Positions 50,501 to 61,963 of a stretch of 64,000 bases of DNA are shown here, piece by piece (the stretch's first letter is position 1; every line of letters starts with the position of its first letter). The notes beneath the pieces were generated by a model. It was not told where the DNA came from. It did not search any database and saw only the letters and a list, made by a program, of their open reading frames with translations. The stretch covers positions 11,175,066 through 11,239,065 of the forward strand of contig JACMZG010001913.1 of NCBI GenBank assembly GCA_018340805.1, given 5' to 3'. A program made the translations under genes and the position numbers. Source of the DNA: Microvelia longipes (taxonomy: Eukaryota; Arthropoda; Insecta; Hemiptera; Veliidae).

Positions 50501-53500
50501 CTCATAAGGACTTTAACAACGATCACCCTTTCATTATCAATTTCTTATCAGCGACGGTGGCGCTGCTATGGACTTTTAATTGCAAATAAAATACGGTTGA
50601 AAGCTTAAATGTATCATAAAATACGGTCGATAGCTTAAATGTTGATTTTATTTAATATGACCAAAACCTCATAAGTCTTTTCTGTTTTTTATTTATAAAC
50701 GCTTATAATCTCAACTTTATTTTTTTTGTGTTTTCTTCTTTAGATGGGAGAGTAGTGGCACCCTTGTGTCGCTTGGCATTGAAAAAGCTGTTAGAGATAA
50801 CATGACTGGTATTAGTGAGATATTATCTAACATTAGAGATAGTGTTGATATAGCTCATGTTATTGCAGATGTGATAAAGAGATCGCTTGCTAGCGAGGTT
50901 CAGTCCAGTAGTAAACCTATGACTGTTCATGAAACTACTTCCTTGGTTCAGGCTATTATTTCATATTTTTATATCTGTCTCACGCAAACAGGTAACCTAT
51001 TACATTGTTTATTATTATTTTTACATTTCCTCATTTATACCGTGGCATATATTGGGAAACAACTATAACATTGTAAATAAAGTTTATCTTTCCTTAGATG
51101 ATTTATTATTATATAGCAAAGCCAGCTTTAAACCTGAACGGTCATCATCAGTGCCTAGAACCCAAAAATAAGAAGTCAAAACAAAAATAACAAAAACAAA
51201 TTTATGAAATAAACAAATAAAAATAAATGAAAGAAAGAAGGAAATAAATACTGGTGAATTTTAATTACTTTCTAGCCAGTTTCTGAGGCCACGGCATGCA
51301 TAAGACTGAAGCTCATGGTGCCCCCCCTCCTCTGCCCATAGACCTTACCATGGAAGCTTCCACACTTTCACTCTTTTCATTAAGAGCCTTGTATACATGT
51401 TCACAAACGTTTCTCAATATTTCAAGATTTTCGAGTGCTGTCATTTGATTACTTTTATCTATGGAGTGAAGGAAGGCCACTTCATGTCGTATATACTCAT
51501 GTTTTCTCTTGCAAACATGATGATAAAACTTGCTCTGAGCCTTGATACCACCGAGGACCTGCTTCCTTAGAATCAGCATTCAGGCAGATCTGAAGTACAG
51601 CTTTTGCTGCTTACAATGGATAACAGTATCAACTAGATCCCCTTCATAACCATTAGCTAGTGCCACTTGTTTAATTATATTAACCTCGAGGTAACAGTTC
51701 CTTGGCGAATTATAACTGTTCACCTCTAACCACCCTGTTATTTTACATCTAACTTATCAGGTTGCCGACCTTCAATTAAAATTATGAAAATATTATGTGA
51801 GGTATTTACCAGAGACGAGCGTTGCTCTTTAGTATATTATGCTTGTAGCATAATATTACTATTATTGCCATATTTTGTTGTTCTGAATTTGATGAAGGAA
51901 ACAGCATATTTGGACACCTGTGTGTAGTTATGTTTATTGATATGTCATATTTTCTATTTTTTAGATAATATTGAAGAATTAAAAGGAATAAGACTTGTTA
52001 CTGATATAATCAGAAAACTTTGTCAACAAAGCAATGTCGCTCGGACACTGGTTATCAGGGAATTATTGGAAAGCTCTCTATTGAGAAGTCCTAACATTTT
52101 GTTTGGTGCCACTAGGGAACCATTTACAACTGTTGCTCCCAATAGTAACTCAAATGTCAGCTTACTAGATGAAAATTATAGACAGGTATCCATTATTTAT
52201 GATTAATTTAAATTTTTCTTTCTGTAGTTCTCAAATTAAATGTTAAACATGAAGTGTTGAGCTACCTGCATGCTCGGACCAGTTTAGGGGAATAAGGTGC
52301 GAAGGCCCCGATGTGGTGCTTTTATTACATTGTTCCTTATGTGCAGTTTTTGACTTTCTTTATATGTCATGTGTTATATACATGAATAATTTAGGCCCCA
52401 TTTAAATAAAAAATCTATTTATAGAACGAAATTTTTCTATTTTTTTTAATGTTTATGAAATGTTCCTTCAAGAATATTATGAGAAGAATTAATAATGTAA
52501 ATACCTGTAAACTAAAATAATATATAAACCAAGTAGAGAAACTCCTATACTAACCAGTGTGAAAAATTCAGACACAGTGATCGGCTGATAGCTGGCTCTA
52601 AAATGAAAAATAGCTAAAATTAGAATAACTGCGCATGAGCCTTAATTTGATTGGCAACCCTGATAAAATTAGGTGAGTTTTACTTTTTATTGTGTTTTTG
52701 TACTTACGTTTAATGATTTTGAATTAAATTCATGAAATAATTGTTACAATAATTTAGTTAAAAAAAAGAGAAACTATAGTAAAGGTAAACCACATATTTT
52801 TATTAAGATTATGAATAAAATGCAGACAACAGTGTATTATCTTAAATATAACTTGAATTTATTATTGCTTTTATTATAAATTATTTGTATTATTGATCTC
52901 CATAATTGCTTATTCTACTAGAAATTGGGCACAAATGAGACACCAGGTAATATTAATTATTTATTGCGATATTTCCCTCTAAACACAGGGCATTATCAAG
53001 CAAACATTAGTTACATATCTGTTAACAAGTTAACATTGTCATTACTTTCAAATCATGTCCGATATCCTAAAATAAAAAGAAAAAATGTCTTTTTATTTTA
53101 CGATATCGAACCTGATTTAAAAGAATTGACAATGTTAACAGATATGTAACTAATGTTTGCTGGATAATGTGCTCTGTGTTTAGAGCGAAATATCGCAATA
53201 AATAATTAATATTACCTGGTATTTCATTTCTGCCCAATTTCTGGTGGAATGCTTTTATTAGGGTTTCGAAGATAATCTTCGAAACCCTTATACTTTCTGT
53301 TGAGCGTCTGTCTGTCCGATTTCTCATCTCAGGAACTACAATAGCTAGGAAGTTGAAATTTGGTATACATGTGTAACTATTTTATCCAACAACAGGAAAA
53401 ATATAGCCAACTATATCACATGCGCATCTGTCGATTTATGAGCGAATGCGCACATTCGCCAAAAAAAAATATTTTTTTGAAAAATCATGTGGGGTATCAA

Positions 53501-56500
53501 ATTGTAGGTATCGATGGGTAGTACACAAATATGCATCGCTTTTTCAAAATGGCGGCTATTACACCCGCCAAAAATCTCGAAAACCACCAAAAAATGCTTG
53601 TACCCCCCCCTTTTAAGGCATAAGGAGAAGCCCTAAAAATATGGGACCAATAGCCAATAAAAGCACTTTCCGGGCCATAGAAATTCTTCGGAGAAAAAGT
53701 TTCAAAAGTTAAATTTAGCAATTTCAAAATCGCCCAAACGCGCACGCGCCAAAAAAAAAAATTTTTTTGAAAAATCATGTGGGGTATCAAATTGTAGGTA
53801 TCGATGGTAGTACACAAATATGCATCGCTTTTTCAAAATGGCGGCTATTACACCGCCAAAAATCTCAAAAACCACCAAAAAATGCTTGTCCCCCCCCTTT
53901 TAAGGCATAAGGAGAAGCCCTAAAAATATGGGACCAATAGCCAATAAAAGCACTTTCCGGGCCATAGAAATTCTTCGGAGAAAAAGTTTCAAAAGTTAAT
54001 TTTAGCAATTTCAAAATCGCCCATACGCGCACGCGCCAAAAAAAAAATTTTTTTGAAAAATCATGTGGGGTATCAAATTGTAGGTATCGATGGTAGTACA
54101 CAAATATGCATCGCTTTTTCAAAATGGCGGCTATTACACCCGCCAAAAATCTCAAAAACCACCAAAAAATGCTTGTCCCCCCCCCTTTTAAGGCATAAGG
54201 AGAAGCCCTAAAAATATGGGACCAATAGCCAATAAAAGCACTTTCCGGGCCATAGAAATTCTTCGGAGAAAAAGTTTCAAAAGTTAATTTTAGCAATTTC
54301 AAAATCGCCCACGCGCACGCGCCAAAAAAAAAATATTTTTTGAAAAATCATGTGGGGTATCAAATTGTAGGTATCGATGGGTAGTACACAAATATGCATC
54401 GCTTTTTCAAAATGGCGGCTATTACACCCGCCAAAAATCTCAAAAACCACCAAAAAATGCTTGTCCCCCCCCCTTTTAAGGCATAAGGAGAAGCCCTAAA
54501 AATATGGGACCAATAGCCAATAAAAGCACTTTCCGGGCCATAGAAATTCTTCGGAGAAAAAGTTTCAAAAGTTAATTTTAGCAATTTCAAAATCGCCCAT
54601 ACGCGCACGCGCCAAAAAAAAATATTTTTTTGAAAAATCATGTGGGGTATCAAATTGTAGGTATCGATGGTAGTACACAAATATGCATCGCTTTTTCAAA
54701 ATGGCGGCTATTACACCCGCCAAAAATCTCAAAAACCACCAAAAAATGCTTGTCCCCCCCCTTTTAAGGCATAAGGAAAAGCACTTAAAATATGGGACCA
54801 ATAGCCAATAAAAGCACTTTCCGGGCCATAGAAATTCTTCGGAGAAAAAGTTTCAAAAGTTAATTTTAGCAATTTCAAAATCGCCCATACGCGCACGCCA
54901 AAAAAAATATTTTTTTGAAAAATCATGTGGGGTATCAAATTGTAGGTATCGATGGGTAGTACACAAATATGCATCGCTTTTTCAAAATGGCGGCTATTAC
55001 ACCCGCCAAAAATCTCAAAAACCACCAAAAAATGCTTGTCCCCCCCCTTTTAAGGCATAAGGAGGAGCCCTAAAAATATGGGACCAATAGCCAATAAAAG
55101 CACTTTCCGGGCCATAGAAATTCTTCGGAGAAAAAGTTTCAAAAGTTAATTTTAGCAATTTCAAAATCGCCCAAACGCGCACGCGCCAAAAAAAAATATT
55201 TTTTTGAAAAATCATGTGGGGTATCAAATTGTAGGTATCGATAGGTAGTACACAAATATGTATCGCTTTTTCAAAATGGCGGCTATTACACCCGCCAAAA
55301 ATCTCAAAAACCACCAAAAAATGCTTGTCCCCCCCTTTTAAGGCATAAGGAGAAGCCCTAAAAATATGGGACCAATAGCCAATAAAAGCACTTTCCGGGC
55401 CATAGAAATTCTTCGGAGAAAAAGTTTCAAAAGTTAATTTTAGCAATTTCAAAATCGCCCATACGCGCACGCGCCAAAAAAAAATATTTTTTTGAAAAAT
55501 CATGTGGGTATCAAATTGTAGGTATCGATGGGTAGTACACAAATATGCATCGCTTTTTCAAAATGGCGGCTATTACACCCGCCAAAAATCTCAAAAACCA
55601 CCAAAAAATGCTTGTCCCCCCCCTTTTAAGGCATAAGGAGAAGCCCTAAAAATATGGGACCAATAGCCAATAAAAGCACTTTCCGGGCCATAGAAATTCT
55701 TCGGAGAAAAAGTTTCAAAAGTTAATTTTAGCAATTTCAAAATCGCCCATACGCGCACGCGCAAAAAAAAATATTTTTTTGAAAAATCATGTGGGGTATC
55801 AAATTGTAGGTATCGATGGTAGTACACAAATATGCATCGCTTTTTCAAAATGGCGGCTATTACACCCGCCAAAAATCTCGACGTAAGGCACCAAGCAGTA
55901 ATATAACCAAGCAAATAAAGGTGAGCGAAGCGAGCCCTAGAATATTATGTTATGTTTTTACTTTATGCTATAAAATTAGGTTCTAATAAACATATACAAA
56001 AAGGCGAGCGAAGCGAGCCTGTTTTTTATGCCTTTCTTAAAATGTTTCTCTTAAAGTAGATATTGACAAACAAGCACATAAAGGCGAGCAAAGCGAGCCC
56101 TAGTATTGTATGGTTATTTCATTTTATACTCTTGAAAAGGCACTGATAACATATACAAAAAGGCGAGCGAAGCGAGCCCATGATTTTCATGCCTTGCTTA
56201 AAATGTTTCTCTTAAATAGATATTGACAAACAAGCACATAAAGGCGAGCGAAGCGAGCCCTAGTATTGTATTTTTTTTAATTTATACTCTTAAAAAAGTA
56301 CTGATAAACATATACAAAATGGCGAGCGAAGCGAGCCCATGTTTTTCATGCCTTGCTTAAAATGTTTCTCTTATAATAGATATTGACAAACAAGCACATA
56401 AAGGCGAGCGAAGCGAGCCCTAGTATTGCATGGTTATTTTTATTATTTTATACTCTTAAGAAGGTACTGATAAACATATACAAAAAGGCGAGCGAAGCGA

Positions 56501-59500
56501 GCCCATGATTTTTATGCCTTGTTTTAAATGTTTTTCTTAAAGTAGATATTGACAAACAAGCACATAAAGGCGAGCGTAGCGAGCCATTGTATGGTTTTTT
56601 TATTATTTATACTCTTAAGAAGTACTGATAAACATATACAAAAAGGCGAGCGAAGCGAGCCCATGATTTTTATGCCTTGTTTTAAATGTTTTCCTTAAAG
56701 TAGATATTGACAAACAAGCACATAAAGGCGAGCGAAGCGAGCCCTAGTATTGCATGGTTTTTTTTATTATTTATACTCTTAAGAAGGTACTGATAAACAT
56801 ATACAAAAAGGCGAGCGAAGCGAGCCCATGATTTTCATGCCTTGCTTAAAATTTCTCTTAATAGATATTGACAAACAAGCACATAAAGGCGAGCGAAGCG
56901 AGCCCTAGTATTGCATGGTTTTTTTTATTATTTTATACTCTTAAGAAGGTACTGATAAACATATACAAAAAGGCGAGCGAAGCGAGCCCATGATTTTTAT
57001 GCCTTGTTTTAAATGTTTTTCTTAAAGTAGATATTGAAAAAAAGCACATAAAGGCGAGCGAAGCGAGCCCTAGTATTGCATAGTTTTTTTATTATTTTAT
57101 ACTCTTAAGAAGGTACTGATAAAATATACAAAAAGGCGAGCGAAGCGAGCCCATGATTTTCATCCCTTGCTTAAAATGTTTCTCTTATAATAGATATTGA
57201 CAAAACAAGCACATAAAGGCGAGCGAAGCGAGCCCTAGTATTGCATGGTTATTTTTATTATTTATACTCTTAAGAAGGTACTGATAAACATATACAAAAA
57301 GGCGAGCGAAGCGAGCCCATGATTTTCATGCCTTGCTTAAAATGTTTCTCTTAAATAGATATTGACAAACAAGCACATAAAGGCGAGCGAAGCGAGCCCT
57401 AGTATTGCATGGTTATTTTTATTATTTTATACTCTTAAGAAGGTACTGATAAACATATACAAAAAGGCGAGCGAAGCGAGCCATGATTTTATGCCTTTTT
57501 AAAATGTTTCTCTTAAAGTAGATATTGAAACAAGCACATAAAGGCGAGCGAAGCGAGCCCTAGTATTGTATGGTTTTTTTATTATTTATACTCTTAAGAA
57601 GGTACTGATAAAATATACAAAAAGGCGAGCGAAGCGAGCCCATGATTTTTATGCCTTGTTTTAAATGTTTTTCTTAAAGTAGATATTGACAAACAAGCAC
57701 ATAAAGGCGAGCGAAGCGAGCCCTAGTATTGCATGGTTATTTTTATTTTATACTCTTAAGAAGGTACTGATAAACATATACAAAAAGGCGAGCGAAGCGA
57801 GCCCATGATTTTTATGCCTTTTAAAATGTTTCTCTTAAAGTAGATATTGACTAACAAGCACATAAAAGGCGAGCGTAGCGAGCCCTAGTATTGTTTTTTT
57901 TTAATTTATACTCTTAAAAAGGTACTGATAAACATATACAAAAAGGCGAGCGAAGCGAGCCCATGATTTTCATGCCTTGCTTAAAATGTTTCTCTTATAA
58001 TAGATTGACAAACAAGCACATAAAGGCGAGCGAAGCGAGCCCTAGTATTGCATGGTTATTTTTATTATTTTATACTCTTAAGAAGGTACTGATAACATAT
58101 ACAAAAAGGCGAGCGAAGAGCCCATGATTTTATGCCTTGTTTTAAAATGTTTTTTCTTAAAGTAGATATTGACAAACAAGCACATAAAGGCGAGCGAAGC
58201 GAGCCCTAGTATTGCATGGTTATTTTTATTATTTATACTCTTAAGAAGGTACTGATAAACATATACAAAAAGGCGAGCGAAGCGAGCCCATGATTTTCAT
58301 GCCTTGTTTTAAATGTTTCTCTTAAAGTAGATATTGACAAACAAGCATATAAAGGCGAGCGAAGCGAGCCCTTGAATCTTATTTTATGTTTTAATTTTTT
58401 TCTAAATTTAGGTATTGACAAACAAACTTCTATAAGCGAGCGAAGCGAGCCCTAGATTGTTATGTTTAAGTTTGATTCTATAGTTTAAAATTGGCTAGAA
58501 CCAAACATGCACCTCAAGGCGAGCGATGCGAGCCCTAGAATATTATGTTATGTCTTTACTGTATGCTATAAAATGAGGTTCTGATAAACCAATACAAAAA
58601 GGCGATTGAAGCGAGGCTTTAATTTTATGCCTTGTTTTAAATGTTTCTCTTCAGGTAGATATTGACAACCAAGCACAAAAAGGTGAGTGAAGCGAGCCCT
58701 TAAATTTTGTTCTGTGTTTCAAATTTTCTCAAAAATTAGGTATCGACAAACAAATATATAAAGGCGAGGGAAGCGAGCTCTAGATTGTTATGTAAAAATG
58801 TAGATTCTAGATTTGAAATGTAGATTGTGTAGATTCTAAATTAGGTACTGATTTCTGATACACAGAAACGCATGCGTAGCGAGCTGTGGAATATTTTGTT
58901 ATAACTTATTTATTTTTTCTAACATTAGGTATCGACAAATACTAACATATAGGCTATTGAAGCGAGGCGTAGAATATTGAGTATAAGTATGATTGTATAA
59001 TTAATACATTATATTTATGCAAATATCTGAGAAACCCTTATAATGCTTGCAAAGCAAGCACTTTGACGGATTTTTATATTTAAGAATTTTAGGTTATTAA
59101 TTACAATTAATATTTGAAGGGAAAAAACAAATATCCCTCGCAAAAATGTACTAAGTTAAGTAGTGCACATGAAAAAAAAATTAATTAGAAGCTTGTTTTA
59201 AGTAATTTAAACAAACCTAGTATTTAAAGATTCACACTTAAACCTCTATTGGATGTGATAAAATGTACTTCTTCAAATTATTAACATTTTATACTAAAAT
59301 ATACAAATAAATTCAATAAAAATGAACATTTTGAGTACTGTTAATAGTTTATTTACATTTGTTAGGGTAAAACAAAATGGCCGTGCCCATAGGAAAATTG
59401 GAGCCAACTGCCTGGCTCCAATGTAATTCAAAATGTGAATTACATTCCAGGTCTGACAGAAAACGCATTTGTTTCCTTACTTGGTTTATGTATTACTTTA

Positions 59501-61878
59501 CTGTAAACACAATGGAATTCCACTGATAACACAAAAGGCGGTTTACAGTTGGTCTTAATTAGAGGTACCACCCTAACAACAACAAAAAATTATTAATGTG
59601 TCATAAATATTCTCTAACTAAGAAAGATCATAGGAAACAGATATAATAACACAAAAAACCGGTCTTAGATTGAAAAATTGGTCTTAGATAGCAAAAGAGA
59701 CACAAAAATCCACATTGAGTTTACAATGGCTACTTTTAACGTATTTCTTATTAAAAAATTTAAAATACTTAAGAAATTATTATACACCAATATTTATATT
59801 AGTATTTAATAAATAATTTAGCATTAATTAAAAATATAACTAAATAATCTAGCAACTGGAAGTATTGCCAACTTTGTTATGAGAAAATTGCATACTGTTA
59901 TGGTGGCAGCATTACTTAAGTCCACTAGCAAACCGGCTTTATTGTTATCGGTTTTGATCTTTCTGTATATAGTATTATTATAAGGTAAATACTAAATATT
60001 TATTTTGTCAGGGTACCTGTTCTTTATTAGCTCAGCGTCATTCTGTGCTTCATGCAGGTGTAATAGAGTCTTTTAAACGTAAATATGATGCTGCCAATAT
60101 GACTCAGGATAATGATAAAGTCACTCATTCGACCAGACTTCTTATATCAGCTATTAGGTATGAAAAAAGACTTGTATTTAACTACAATGAAATTAATTGG
60201 ATCATGCTTCTATAATAGGGTGCAAAGAAACCTGGAGGCAATACTTGCTAGGCGAACAGCCTGACAAAATTTTTAATTGTTCCTTTTGTGCAGTCCCTGG
60301 GAAAACTCAACAAGATCATCCTCCATGCTAAGTTTTCAAACAATAGTATTCTAATAGAACGAAAGATTAAAAAATCTCTCCACTGTTAAAGATTTTATTC
60401 AAAGTAAAGCAGAGCGCTTTCGACCTAACAAGAGGTCATCATCAGAGGTCTTTTTTTTATTTATCACTCCATTTCTGTTATTTATCTGTTTTCTTTGGTA
60501 TAATTTGTAATTTTATGTATATGTTTTAACATTTTTGCCTTATTTGTTTAATAGGCACTGATGATGACCTCTTGTTAGGTCGAAAGCGCTCTGCTTTACT
60601 TTTAATAAAATCTTTAACAGTGGAGAGACTTCTTATTCTTTTGTTCTGTTACGATGGACTCCATTCATGCTTATTCTAAAACACCACAATAGTATTCTAT
60701 TTTGGCTTTTGTTTTCTGTTTATTTTATGAAAAACTAAACTAAAACTTGAAAGTTGATCTTACTGATGTTTTACCCGGGGAGTGTTAAACAAGCAAAATT
60801 TCTTTATCTCTTTGGTATTAAAGATCTAAATTTGGTACTAAAGGCTTTAAAAACTACAAGTTATTTTATAAATAAATATTTTATTCCTCACTGTAAATAT
60901 ACAAGATAGAAACATACTATTGCGAAAATAATATGCTTAAAGTAATAGATGGAACTCTGATATCTTAATCTTAATTGATATTGTAAAGGAACAGGTGAGC
61001 ACCCCCAAAGCAATTTTCTTATTTTATTTAAATATAAGGAAATTGAGTTGTTTTAATTAGTCGTTTGAATAAAACCTTAACTTGTCAAATTTGTTAACAT
61101 TAATTTTAGCTTAATTGGGGCTTTATCATATTAGTTATAAAAAGCTTTGAAATTGATTTATTTTAATTTGTAAGTTTCAAAGAATATAATAGGTATGGAA
61201 TGTCGGAATGTATACGAGACCGTCAGACAGAAATTGGGGATTGAAGTCGGTGCTGGCATCTGGCGGCAGCTCTGAAACTAACTCGCTTTACCATAACATT
61301 CTTCCCACTTTTCTAAGTTAATATTGTGCAACTATCTTGTTTTTTTTTACAATTTTAACTCCACAAGTATCTACTTGAAATGGGTCATTATCATAGCTAG
61401 ATTAATTAGTTTAGTGCCTGATGTAGTTTGCTGAAAACAAGACGCCTGTGGTGCATTTTCGGAGTTAGCATGGTGAAACTACAAAATTACACTCTAGCGC
61501 TCTAGTTAACTGGTTACCGAACTATTTTTTTTATCCCAAATAATATATCCCAGAGCCATGTTTCTTACCTATGTATTCTTTGGTATGTCTCTCATCATTC
61601 ATAAATTAATAGGTGAGGTAAGATGGGTTTAGCCCATTTCACCCACCCATGATGAAAGTTGGTACTATACAAATATATGTCAAAATACCATGTAATGACA
61701 AATAATAATAATAAATATATAAAATTTAAATTTCTTGAAGACTGCAGTCCTTTATAAATAATATTAATTATATGTGAATTAATTATTAAATATAATAATT
61801 ATATTTAATAATTATAAATATTATTAAATAAATTAATATTATTTATAAAGGACTGCAGTCTTCAAGAAATTTAAATTT

Positions 61879-61963
<85 letters not shown>

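Noticed and set aside
53497..55914. Long minus-strand frames repeating KLTFETFSPKNFYGPESAFIG
   Set aside because: They are translations of the 288-base satellite; frames shift with the length of A, T and C runs and have no independent support.
55915..58990. CRISPR-like regular spacing of a short repeat
   Set aside because: The spacers are themselves repeated and the genome is animal; this is a satellite.
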